Below, in pieces: positions 45,323 to 54,008 of a stretch of DNA of 64,000 nucleotides. The stretch is from Agaribacillus aureus (GTDB taxonomy: Bacteria > Bacteroidota > Bacteroidia > Cytophagales > Cyclobacteriaceae), in contig JAUJEB010000010.1 in the NCBI GenBank assembly GCA_030442055.1, positions 159,404 through 223,403 of the forward strand. Reading direction: 5' to 3'. Both the position numbers and the translations under genes were made by a program. The stretch's first letter is position 1, and every line of letters begins with the position of its first letter. The notes under the pieces were generated by a model. It was not told the DNA's origin. It saw only the letters and a program-made list of their open reading frames with translations, and ran no database searches.

Positions 45323-46087
45323 ATGGCACAAGAATATTCATTTGAGGAAATCGAAAAATATCTGTCGGGAGACATGGAAGCGGGGGAGAAGCAACACTTT
45401 GAAAAACTGCTTTCTACCGATACGGGCTTTGCCAGACAAGTAAAAGAACACCGGCAAACGCATGAACTGGTAGATTTATACGCCAGGGCCAATATAAAAA
45501 ATCGTGTGAAATCTATTCACGACAAGGTAAAGGCCGAGCAGAAAGCAGCCACAGGTGGGTTTTCCGTTATGAAAATAGCTGCCAGCCTGGCATTGCTTGC
45601 GGTAGTAGGAAGTCTTTACTTCTACACTTCTTATAATTATAACACACAACATTTGGCAAGCAATGCCTTCGAACCCTACCCGAATCGTTTCAGAACGATG
45701 GGTGACAGCCAGGAAGATACCTTTGCCAGGGGACTCAAGGCCTATGACCTGCAGGACTATAAGGAGGCCATCACACAATTTTCGCAGGTGACCGCTGACA
45801 ATGAAAAATACCTTGACGCCCGGTTTTATTTAGGAGTTACCTATTTAAGCGCAGGAGCCTATGCCGAAGCTGTCTCTCCGCTCAGGCTGGTGATCGAAGA
45901 AAATTCACTGTACGAAAGTTCTGCCAAATGGTATCTTAGCCTGACATTGCTACAACTGGATAAAGAGGAAGAGGCAAAGAAAATATTGCAAGAGATTGTT
46001 CAAGAAGGAGATGTTAAGTCGCAACCAGCTAGAGAGTTATTGGAAGATTTAAACAGTGGATTCAGAAAGCTTCCTTTTGTCAGGTAA
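45323..46087 (+). CDS. Membrane anti-sigma-like protein with extracytoplasmic TPR domain
   Basis: 254 residues. The N-terminal 70 residues (EEIEKYLSGDMEAGEKQHFEKLL...TGFARQVKEHRQTHELV) have the anti-sigma/zf-HC2 helical layout but no zinc-binding cysteines. One membrane helix (about 83-103). The C-terminal 140 residues are TPR repeats (AYDLQDYKEAITQFSQV, ARFYLGVTYLSAGAYAEAVSPLRLV, AKWYLSLTLLQLDKEEEAKKIL), predicted to lie outside the membrane. It starts 11 bp after the sigma gene. A sensor TPR outside and a sigma-binding part inside is the likely arrangement (inference). Confidence 0.8.
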   Translation: MAQEYSFEEIEKYLSGDMEAGEKQHFEKLLSTDTGFARQVKEHRQTHELVDLYARANIKNRVKSIHDKVKAEQKAATGGFSVMKIAASLALLAVVGSLYFYTSYNYNTQHLASNAFEPYPNRFRTMGDSQEDTFARGLKAYDLQDYKEAITQFSQVTADNEKYLDARFYLGVTYLSAGAYAEAVSPLRLVIEENSLYESSAKWYLSLTLLQLDKEEEAKKILQEIVQEGDVKSQPARELLEDLNSGFRKLPFVR

Positions 46088-46315
46088 AATGAATGCCTGC
46101 AAAAATCGAACTTTCAGAATAAGCGGGTTCCGAGCGTATTTTTAAGGCCAATATGAACTAATTTTGCAAAAAAAGGCTTTAAATCATCGGAAATAGACAA
46201 AATTTTCAGATTTCTGCTGAATTAAACCTTTATTTTCTTGCAAAAAATGCAAATTAGTGGTTTATTTCTGTTTGTATATAACTAAACGTACGATTATCAT
46301 AACTTATTGAAGAAA

Positions 46316-46801
46316 ATGGATGTATCAAAAAACGTAAAATTGACTTTTTTAACATTTTTACTATTGGCTGTAGTAAGTTTTTCTCAGGTGCAAGCTCAGG
46401 ATGGGGAAATAACAGATCAGGATTTAAGAAAATATGCTTTATTGAATGAAGTGGTTGACCTCATGAAAAAAGACATCAGTGTGATGGTAAATGGCATGAT
46501 TAAAAATCAGGAAGGTATGACCGGTAAGCGGTTTAAGGAATTGCAATCAGCTAAAGGCGATAAAGCCAAGTATGAGGCAATGGGCGCCAAGGAATTTGAA
46601 ATGAAATTTATGGAGCTGGTGAATAAGAAGCAAAGCGAGCGAATCGAGGCGATTAAGACGGTTAACCAGGCATTGGCTACCAAAATGGTAGGCGATGGCG
46701 GTAAAGTCTACAAAAAGATTAAAAGCGAATTGTCAACCAATGCCGATCTGAAAGCAAAATACGATCAAATCGTCGCCAGTCTCAGAGGCGCCGAAGGATA
46801 A
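46316..46801 (+). CDS. Small exported helical protein
   Basis: 161 residues from the ATG at 46316; a TTG three codons earlier is the alternative. Signal sequence (about 1-28, VQAQ). The mature part is lysine-rich and helical, with ITDQDLRKYALLNEVVDLMKKDI and repeated Lys-Gly-Asp segments. The layout resembles DUF4168-type exported helical proteins but I cannot confirm the family. It is 228 bp after the anti-sigma gene and ends at a good terminator. Possible target of the sigma factor nearby, unproved. Confidence 0.65.
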   Translation: MDVSKNVKLTFLTFLLLAVVSFSQVQAQDGEITDQDLRKYALLNEVVDLMKKDISVMVNGMIKNQEGMTGKRFKELQSAKGDKAKYEAMGAKEFEMKFMELVNKKQSERIEAIKTVNQALATKMVGDGGKVYKKIKSELSTNADLKAKYDQIVASLRGAEG

Positions 46802-46834
46802 TTGATCGGCTTACAAACGATATTTATATTGATG

Positions 46835-46863
46835 AAACCCCTGGTCTTCTTGCCAGGGGTTTT
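46835..46863. terminator. Bidirectional rho-independent terminator
   Basis: AAACCCCTGG and CCAGGGGTTT form a perfect 10-bp stem with an 8-base loop between the small exported protein gene and the convergent MacAB-type operon. T-rich ends on both sides fit termination in either direction. Confidence 0.85.
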
Positions 46864-46905
46864 GTATTAATGGCCGGTTAATATTATTATTTGAGCAATT
46901 AACGC

Positions 46906-47979
46906 TCAGATCTGTTTGACTTTATCTTCTGAGGTCAGACCGGAGAGTACTTCAATGTTAATCCCGTCGGATATGCCCGTTTTTATCTCGCGCCTTTCAA
47001 ATTTTTCCCCTTCTATTAATACCTCGACAAATACCTTTTTCTTTTCGAAAAACAGATTACTTTCTTTGATCGCCAGTACGTCATTTTTTCTCTCCAGGAC
47101 AATATCGGCGTTGGCACTGTAACCTGCCCGTAAAAACTGGTCCGATTGCAAGGTAATAGCTGCCCGTACCTCAAATTGAATAGCTCCTTCCTCTTCTTTG
47201 CCCTTGGGTGAGATGTACTCCAGGTTAGCGATAAACTCAACGGAGTCGAGTGCACCAACGGTTAATTTCAGGGCCATACCCTCCACCAGTTTTCCCACTT
47301 CCGCTTCATCGACCTTGCCCTCGAAAACCATTTCATTCATATTGGCGACAGAAGCGATAGTGGTGCCATCGTTGAATGTGTTGGTTTCAATGACGAAGTT
47401 TCCCTCTTTAACCGGAACATCCAAAACCATCCCGCTCACCGTGGACCTTACCAGGTTGGAAACGGCTCCTGATTTTTTAGAGGCCCCTTCCTTGATTAGC
47501 TGTAGATTATTTTCCGCTGCGTCTACCTGCTGGTTGTTGAGGTTGTAGGTGAGCAGGTATTGATTGTATTCAAATTCGGAAATAACTTTTTCATGAAATA
47601 ATTTTTTTTGACGGGTTAGCTCTTTTTCTGCATTTTTGAAGTTTATCACCGCTTCCTTGAGGTTTGCTTCAGCGTTATTGAGTGCCACTACGTCCGGAAT
47701 GATTTTTATTTTGGCGATGAGCTGACCGGCCTTAATATTATCCCCGGCTTCCACAAACAGCTTATCCACCACACCCGAAACCTGTGATTTTATTTCAATT
47801 TCTTTTCTTGGATTAATAGAGCCTGTAGCGACGGTTTTCTTTTCAATATTCGTAACAAATGTTGAATCAGTTTCAAAAGTCTGGGTTGGGTTGTCGGTTT
47901 TCTGATAAACAAAGAAGCCAAGAAACCCGAGGCTGCCAATAAGCACTAGTATAAAAATGATTTTGATTGCTTTTTTCAT
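46906..47979 (-). CDS. HlyD/MacA-type periplasmic adaptor of ABC exporter
   Basis: 357 residues: N-terminal membrane helix (about 6-26), barrel-sandwich/lipoyl halves (about 60-95, EIEIKSQVSGVVDKLFVEAGDNIKAGQLIAKI, and 195-235, VSGMVLDVPVKEGNFV) and a helical hairpin between them (LNNAEANLKEAVINFKNAEKEL). The beta-barrel and membrane-proximal parts follow, ending GLTSEDKVKQI. It bridges the inner-membrane permease to an outer-membrane channel. It is last in the four-gene operon; the outer-membrane component is not encoded here. Confidence 0.88.
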   Translation of the reverse strand: MKKAIKIIFILVLIGSLGFLGFFVYQKTDNPTQTFETDSTFVTNIEKKTVATGSINPRKEIEIKSQVSGVVDKLFVEAGDNIKAGQLIAKIKIIPDVVALNNAEANLKEAVINFKNAEKELTRQKKLFHEKVISEFEYNQYLLTYNLNNQQVDAAENNLQLIKEGASKKSGAVSNLVRSTVSGMVLDVPVKEGNFVIETNTFNDGTTIASVANMNEMVFEGKVDEAEVGKLVEGMALKLTVGALDSVEFIANLEYISPKGKEEEGAIQFEVRAAITLQSDQFLRAGYSANADIVLERKNDVLAIKESNLFFEKKKVFVEVLIEGEKFERREIKTGISDGINIEVLSGLTSEDKVKQI

Positions 47980-48035
47980 GATCTGTCTTTTTCTATTATA
48001 TCTCTATGTAATCTGTATCTTATAATTCCTGTATC

Positions 48036-49286
48036 TTATAATTCATTACGAATGGCCTCAATGGGACTGATGGAGGCTGCTTTCTGAGCTGGTAAAATAC
48101 CGGCAATGGCGCCTCCGATAACCAGAAGACCCAACGCTCCGAACGCAACAGCCAGGCTTACTGATGGGGCGGCAAAAACTTCGTCTTCGGGAATTAAATT
48201 ACCTACCACCTCGAGTAGAAGTAAGGAAAATATCAGCGCCAAATAACCGCCGATCATCGTCAGAAATATTGATTCCTGCATAATTAGTGAGATGATGGAA
48301 ACCGGTGTAGCACCCAGCGATTTTCTAATCCCAATTTCCCGGGTACGTTCTTTGACAATGATTAACATGATATTGCTTACTCCGATGATGCCTGCAAACA
48401 GCGTGCTTAAACCTACAAACCAGGTAAAATATTTGAGTCCGCTAAAAAGGCCATTGATCTCATCAAACTTTTCCTGCAAATTAAAGTGGCCGATGGCATC
48501 TTCGTCCAGTGGGCTCACGTTGTTTTTCTCTTTAAGTAGCGTGATGATCTTGGTTTCGATCTCGCTCGCGTGATATTCATCTTTGATGGAGTAGGCATAC
48601 CAGCCCACCTTATCTCCGTAATTGAAAGATCGTTGAAACGTGGTGAAAGGCACGTGAATAGAATTTTGATTTTCATCTTCGCCGTCCGATTTGATCGGTT
48701 CGATGACGCCTACCACCATAAAATTAACTTTTTTGATGGTGATGTATTTTCCCACGGGATCTTCGTCTTCCTCGAAAAGGATGTTCTTGACGTTTAAACC
48801 GATAACGGCCACTTTGCGGAAGTCGGTAATGTCTTTTTCATTGATAAACCTGCCATTTGAAATTTTCTGGATTTGAATTTTATTAAAATCGGGGTAATCT
48901 CCCATAATGGTAAAGGCTCCGGATTTGTGATTTCTGGTTACATTGTTGTTTCCTCTAAAATCACCTAATCGATTTCTCGGGGCCAGGTGTTTTATCTCCC
49001 TGGCGCGGTTCAGAATTAGTTTTGTGTCAGAATTATCAAACCTAAGGTAGCGTCCCGGCTTAAAGCCGTTGTGGGATACCGTAGTTTTTTGCCCCCAGAT
49101 AAAACCACTGTTGGTCGCCCACTGTCCAAAATCCTTCGAGACGCCGACTTGAAAGCTGTTGCCGGCGCCGAGCAAAATAATGATCATAAAAATTCCCCAG
49201 AAAATGCCCAGCATAGTCAGAAAGGTCCTTAATTTGTTTTTCCTGATGGTCCCAAATATCTCCTGCCATTTATCGTAATCAAACAT
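48036..49286 (-). CDS. MacB-type ABC transporter permease (second copy)
   Basis: 416 residues. Helix 1 (about 18-40), MacB periplasmic core domain, then three C-terminal helices (about 285-410) with the coupling motif TREIGIRKSLGATP. It is clearly a paralogue of the upstream permease (both start MFD-DKWQEIF). The pair probably forms a heterodimer around the shared ATPase encoded at 50631. Four consecutive leftward genes with gaps of 39, 54 and 56 bp support one operon. Confidence 0.88.
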   Translation of the reverse strand: MFDYDKWQEIFGTIRKNKLRTFLTMLGIFWGIFMIIILLGAGNSFQVGVSKDFGQWATNSGFIWGQKTTVSHNGFKPGRYLRFDNSDTKLILNRAREIKHLAPRNRLGDFRGNNNVTRNHKSGAFTIMGDYPDFNKIQIQKISNGRFINEKDITDFRKVAVIGLNVKNILFEEDEDPVGKYITIKKVNFMVVGVIEPIKSDGEDENQNSIHVPFTTFQRSFNYGDKVGWYAYSIKDEYHASEIETKIITLLKEKNNVSPLDEDAIGHFNLQEKFDEINGLFSGLKYFTWFVGLSTLFAGIIGVSNIMLIIVKERTREIGIRKSLGATPVSIISLIMQESIFLTMIGGYLALIFSLLLLEVVGNLIPEDEVFAAPSVSLAVAFGALGLLVIGGAIAGILPAQKAASISPIEAIRNEL

Positions 49287-49340
49287 ATTTACTTCGTTTA
49301 CGCTATAATCCTTACAAAATCTCTATTTTATCTATTGACG

Positions 49341-50591
49341 TTATTCATCTCTTAGTGCTTCGATAGGCGGAATTTTGGCGGCCTTGCGCGCGGGAAAATA
49401 CCCTGCTAATGTTCCGCTTAAGGCCAGAATAGCCGTGGCTGCCATAGCATTATTAAAGTTGACACTGGGGTTGATGAAGAAATTCATGGGAAAACCAAAC
49501 AGCCCCATAAGACTTGACAGCCATCCTGATTCGAGGAATAACATGCCGGCTATCATTCCAATGTAACCGCTGACCAGCGTGATTAACAAGGCCTCCATCA
49601 GAAACAAGCCAATAACCGACCTTGGCGTTGCGCCGATGGCTTTTCTTATGCCGATTTCACGGGTTCTTTCTTTCACAACAATTAACATAATGTTGCTAAC
49701 CCCAACCATACCGGCTACCAGCGTGAAAATGCCGATAAAAGCCAGAAAGAAGCGAATGCCATCGAAAACGCCCATCCATTTTTCATATTCCTCCAATAAA
49801 TTGAAAATACTGACCGCCCTTTTGTCTTCTGTCGAAAAGACATGTTTTTTTGCCAATAACTCATGTATTTCCTGTTGGATGTCAAGGCTTTGTTTGGCAT
49901 TGGCATCGCCTACCGTGAGCATTAGCCGGTGAATGCGATTGCCGCCGCCATAGGCGATCTGTGCGGTAGAAATAGGAATGTAAATAATCTTTGCTTCCTG
50001 TTCGCTGGCCTCGTCTTTGAACACGCCCACCACTTTGTATTTAATGCCGTTTACGGTAATGTATTTTCCAATTGGTTCGGTATTGCCAAATAACACCTTT
50101 ACCACCCTGTCTCCAATAGAGGTTACTTTTCTCTTTTCGTCAATGTCTTTTTGATTAATATAGCGTCCTTTGGTAATAATACTCCTTTCCAAATACAGGT
50201 GATCAGGATGTACTGACCGAATGTTAAACGAGGAGTACCTGTTTTCATACCGAACTGTAAATTCACCGGAAACATAGAATCTGCCAGTAATATATTCCAC
50301 ACCTTCAACGCGATCCCTAATGTCCCGGTAATCCTCATTGGTGAAGCGTATTCTTTTGCCCGGCTGGATTCCTTTATACGGTTCACTTGTCTGCCCTCCA
50401 TTGATGAAAATACTATTGACGGCGTCGTCGTCAAATTGGCTCCTAACGCCATTTTGGAAACCGGCGCCGAAACCCATGAGCACAATCAGTATAAATATGC
50501 CCCAGGCAACATTAAAAGCCGTGATAAAGGAGCGGAGCCGGTTTTTATTGATGGTATAAAATATTTCTTGCCACTTGTCAAGATCAAACAT
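49341..50591 (-). CDS. MacB-type ABC transporter permease (first copy)
   Basis: 416 residues, the same length and layout as the next permease: MFDLDKWQEIFYTINKNRLRSF start, helix 1 (about 20-42), periplasmic core domain, and C-terminal three-helix FtsX domain with TREIGIRKAIGATPRSV. It begins 39 bp after the ATPase gene. Substrate is not predictable; related exporters handle macrolides, peptides or siderophores, or act on lipoproteins. Confidence 0.88.
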   Translation of the reverse strand: MFDLDKWQEIFYTINKNRLRSFITAFNVAWGIFILIVLMGFGAGFQNGVRSQFDDDAVNSIFINGGQTSEPYKGIQPGKRIRFTNEDYRDIRDRVEGVEYITGRFYVSGEFTVRYENRYSSFNIRSVHPDHLYLERSIITKGRYINQKDIDEKRKVTSIGDRVVKVLFGNTEPIGKYITVNGIKYKVVGVFKDEASEQEAKIIYIPISTAQIAYGGGNRIHRLMLTVGDANAKQSLDIQQEIHELLAKKHVFSTEDKRAVSIFNLLEEYEKWMGVFDGIRFFLAFIGIFTLVAGMVGVSNIMLIVVKERTREIGIRKAIGATPRSVIGLFLMEALLITLVSGYIGMIAGMLFLESGWLSSLMGLFGFPMNFFINPSVNFNNAMAATAILALSGTLAGYFPARKAAKIPPIEALRDE

Positions 50592-50630
50592 TAATTCGAT
50601 GATTTAATTTGAGATTAGATGCCCGTTTTT

Positions 50631-51311
50631 TTAAGCCAGTACGAAATCCTTGTTTAAGATGAGACCATCCTGTAGTCTGATCACCCGGTCAGTTTTGTTG
50701 GCTACGTCGTTTTCATGGGTTACGATCACCACTGTTTTGCCGGATTTATTGACCTCCTGGAACAGGGTCATTACCTCCATGGAGGTCTGGCTGTCAAGTG
50801 CGCCTGTGGGTTCATCCGCCAATATGACTTTTGGATTGGATATCAATGCTCTGGCGATGGCCACCCTTTGCTTTTGACCACCCGATAGTTCCGATGGGAA
50901 ATGGTCGGCCCGGTCTCTTAAACCTATTTTATCAAGATATTCCAGGGCCATATAATTGCGCTTTTTGCGGCTGACTTTTTGATAATATAAGGGCAAAGCG
51001 ACATTTTCCATAGCATTTTTGAAATTCAACAGATTAAAAGACTGGAATACAAAGCCTAGGAACCTGTTGCGGTAATACGCCGCCTGACTTTCCTTTAGAT
51101 TCTTAATGGCGGTGTTGGCCAGGATATAATCCCCTGAGTCATACTCATCCAAAATTCCAATGATGTTTAACAGGGTGGATTTACCTGATCCGGAAGATCC
51201 CATGATGGAGACAAACTCACCTTCGCGAATGTGCATGTCAATACCTTTTAAGACATGAAGGGGTTGCTGGCCTGCCATATAAGATTTGTGAACGTTTTTA
51301 AGTATTATCAT
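50631..51311 (-). CDS. ABC transporter ATP-binding protein, MacB/LolD type
   Basis: 226 residues with all nucleotide-binding motifs: Walker A GSSGSGKST, Q-loop FQSFNLL, signature LSGGQKQR, Walker B VILADEPTGALDS and H-loop THE. It powers the two permeases downstream. It is first of the operon, so its promoter lies in the 811-bp region to the right. Confidence 0.92.
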   Translation of the reverse strand: MIILKNVHKSYMAGQQPLHVLKGIDMHIREGEFVSIMGSSGSGKSTLLNIIGILDEYDSGDYILANTAIKNLKESQAAYYRNRFLGFVFQSFNLLNFKNAMENVALPLYYQKVSRKKRNYMALEYLDKIGLRDRADHFPSELSGGQKQRVAIARALISNPKVILADEPTGALDSQTSMEVMTLFQEVNKSGKTVVIVTHENDVANKTDRVIRLQDGLILNKDFVLA

Positions 51312-52122
51312 AGATCTGTGACTGTATGCCTTGTCGGGGCTCCATTATCATGCCATTATAACAATAATTTGATTAATAAGTATTTGCGCATAATACACGT
51401 ATAAATTGTGTGTTTTATTGTCCGGAAATGATACAATCAAGTGTTCACGTAAGAACATTTTTTCAGACAATTATCATCCTAAACGTTAGATTACTTTTTA
51501 AAGAGAAAGGTTGCCTCACACCATTGGATACCCATCATTGGCCGGGAAGTGCATAAACTACCGATCACCATTTAAATATCTGGGAATGGGAAGGTTACTT
51601 TTCCCGTTTTGGTCAATAAAAAATAATTACAATCTAAACGCTTAAAACTAATTGTTATGTCAATACCTAAGCTTTTCTTAATGATCGCAGTGGTGATAAT
51701 TCTGTTTATCCTTACACCATAGATTGCATGCAGAAAACAGTGCCTTCGAAACCTGGAAATTTCATTTAGCATAAACTGTTAGTGTGTATTTTTAACGTAA
51801 CTAACATATAATCAGAAAGATATGGTTCTTAAACGACGGTTTTTCTTCAGCCTTGATACGAATAATGTACTGGGAGTTTTGCCTTAAACTCAAAATCCAC
51901 TTTAATCTTCCCCAACATCTCACATGTAGTAATTGTGTTCACTGTTTAAATAATAATTAATAGAGTTTTTTATATCTTAGCCGCTGATTCATAGGTTCCG
52001 GCTTGGGATTGTTGCTAAGTGTAAGACACCCATTGACTTATGGAAATTATGAATGTTAAAATTGTAACGTCAATAGCGAATTAAAAGTAACATTTGATAC
52101 CAATTTAAAGAATACCTGGATC
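51312..52122. other. Long intergenic region between exporter operon and 52123 gene
   Basis: 811 bp holding divergent promoters and one candidate 21-residue hydrophobic ORF (51657-51722). Nothing else was recognised; no RNA gene, repeat or terminator with a clear stem was found. Confidence 0.4.
51657..51722 (+). CDS. Candidate 21-residue hydrophobic peptide
   Basis: ATG to TAG, encoding MSIPKLFLMIAVVIILFILTP: a basic start and one membrane-spanning helix. Composition fits small membrane peptides involved in stress or regulation, but so short a frame can arise by chance. The AT-rich sequence before the ATG is typical for Bacteroidota starts. Confidence 0.3.
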   Translation: MSIPKLFLMIAVVIILFILTP

Positions 52123-52731
52123 ATGATTACGGAATATGAAATAGCCACGATAATTGAAGATCAGCAAATAAAGGAAGAGGTTTCAGCTTTAAAAAAGACC
52201 TTTTTGAAGGCCGAATCTCCGCTTTACAAAATGAACAACCATGATTTCCTTTCCTTAATTCTGCTAACACCGCATGTTGGTGTGGCTTTATCCAACGGTA
52301 GCGTAAGTTTGTTTGAAGAATTAAGTTTAAACAAAAAGGCGAGGAAATTTTCCAGAGGAGGTACCTTTTTGAGAAAAGACCCGGTGGTCCACGCTATGAA
52401 TTTGCTTATTAACAGCTATGATAAATGGGAAGATACCTTTCTGACTGCCCTCAAGTCCATCATGTATCAAACTTTTGACAAGGAACACCTACTATTAAAA
52501 GAAGAAGATACCAATCTTCCGTCAAACGAATTTCACCGCCTGGTCATGAAAACACCCTATATTTTCGTAAAATATCTAAAAGCTTTTTTCCTTACCGAAG
52601 AAGACGCGATTACCGTTGAAAGAAAAATCAACGCCGTTGAATACGAAAAAATTTTATTCGTTGGTAAAAAGCTTGAACTGGAGCAGGTTGCGATCTTTAA
52701 AATGTTTTGCGCCACCTTTGATGTAAAATAA
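52123..52731 (+). CDS. Uncharacterised soluble protein
   Basis: 202 residues, no signal sequence or membrane helix, mixed helical composition with many Lys and Glu. It starts MITEYEIATIIEDQQIKEEV and has a central VVHAMNLLINSYDKWEDTFLTALKSIMYQTFD helical stretch. I do not recognise the family and see no metal or nucleotide motif. It is followed 46 bp on by an outer-membrane barrel gene on the same strand, which may share its transcript. Confidence 0.6.
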   Translation: MITEYEIATIIEDQQIKEEVSALKKTFLKAESPLYKMNNHDFLSLILLTPHVGVALSNGSVSLFEELSLNKKARKFSRGGTFLRKDPVVHAMNLLINSYDKWEDTFLTALKSIMYQTFDKEHLLLKEEDTNLPSNEFHRLVMKTPYIFVKYLKAFFLTEEDAITVERKINAVEYEKILFVGKKLELEQVAIFKMFCATFDVK

Positions 52732-52777
52732 AAAGGGCAGATTCCAGTTCTTATATTGAAAAATGTAAACAGTGTTG

Positions 52778-53782
52778 ATGTTTAAAAGGATTTTTGTATT
52801 TTGGTGTGTGCTTGCTCCATATTTTGAGCTTTCTGCTCAGGATCCTGGATTTAATCCCGATAAGGTGGAGCCGCAAACCAGTGCCTTTAGAAAGTTTATG
52901 ACAAACTTTTCTTTTAACCTGCAAGCAGGTTATGGCCGTACCTTTTATACACATGACATTCCTCAGCTGGCTATCTTAAGAAATAACGGAGAAATTTTGA
53001 TAACCGAAGATGATAACCCGGGCGTTAATAATCCTATTTCCGCTTATAGATACTGGCTGAATGATCCGCAGGAAATCAACACGACCTTTAATACCAACGA
53101 TCAGCTGATCAGTTCCGATTCTACGACACTGCGTATGACCGGACGCGGCAATAATATTCCGTTAACATTTTCCATTCACTACACAATCAAGGAAAAGTTT
53201 CGCATTGGCGGTGGCGCCACTTTTGAGCTGCATAGCATTAGTAAAGTAGGGCTTAAGTCAACTGATACGTTGGGTACATACCAATCCAATTATAAAAGTA
53301 CCATTTTTAAGCGTTATTTTGGGTTGGTGGGGTACCGCTTTCTGGCGTTCCGAAACTTGTCCTATGTGGCAGAAGCCAGAGTAGGATCTTTTAATTTGGG
53401 CAATAAATATAATAGTTCATTAATTCAAAAGGGCTTGTTTTTTGACGTGGGTGTTTCCATTGAAAAGCACCTTTCGGAGTATTTCAGGGTAACGCTTCGC
53501 CCATCTGTTGAAATGAAAAACTATACCATGACCTTTCCGGATTCCGAGATAGCTTTAAAACATAAAATGATAACGCCATATGTGTCAATAGGCGCTAGCT
53601 ATAGTATACCGGAGCTTAAGCGTTGCCCTATAAAATCTTGTCATATTCAAATAAATCACGTACATGGCGGTAAAGAATACCGCAGTCGCAGGCATCCCTT
53701 CTACAAAAAGCAGAATCCTAATTACGGGGAAAACTATCCTCAGTTATTCAGGTATAAAGGGAAAAACAAGCGAAAACTCTAA
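52778..53782 (+). CDS. Outer-membrane beta-barrel protein with conserved basic tail
   Basis: 334 residues from the ATG at 52778, preferred over an in-frame GTG two codons earlier. Signal sequence (about 1-20, LSAQ), then amphipathic strands (NFSFNLQAGYGRTFY, PLTFSIHYTIKEKFRIGGGATFEL, LSYVAEARVGSFNLG). The last 50 residues are soluble: RCPIKSCHIQINHVHGG, then HPFYKKQNPNYGENYP and RYKGKNKRKL. I have seen this Cys-x4-Cys-His and KGKNK tail in Cytophagales barrel proteins of unknown role. Possibly an accessory of type IX secretion or gliding (inference). Confidence 0.7.
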   Translation: MFKRIFVFWCVLAPYFELSAQDPGFNPDKVEPQTSAFRKFMTNFSFNLQAGYGRTFYTHDIPQLAILRNNGEILITEDDNPGVNNPISAYRYWLNDPQEINTTFNTNDQLISSDSTTLRMTGRGNNIPLTFSIHYTIKEKFRIGGGATFELHSISKVGLKSTDTLGTYQSNYKSTIFKRYFGLVGYRFLAFRNLSYVAEARVGSFNLGNKYNSSLIQKGLFFDVGVSIEKHLSEYFRVTLRPSVEMKNYTMTFPDSEIALKHKMITPYVSIGASYSIPELKRCPIKSCHIQINHVHGGKEYRSRRHPFYKKQNPNYGENYPQLFRYKGKNKRKL

Positions 53783-54008
53783 TAACCTTATTACATAATC
53801 CATTACCAGTGCAACCTCTGAACCCTAACAAAAATGCAGCTTCCGTCTGTTTGCCAGGGCCTTTTGTTACAACGATTTTCATCGATTCTAAGCGTAACAG
53901 GCGATGTTCTCAAAAGGTCAAATTCCTCGAAGTTTTATTTATGCGAGTATGAAATTTTTGTGTAACTTGCGGATCAATTTTTTAACATTGACTTCATTTT
54001 AAAACTAT

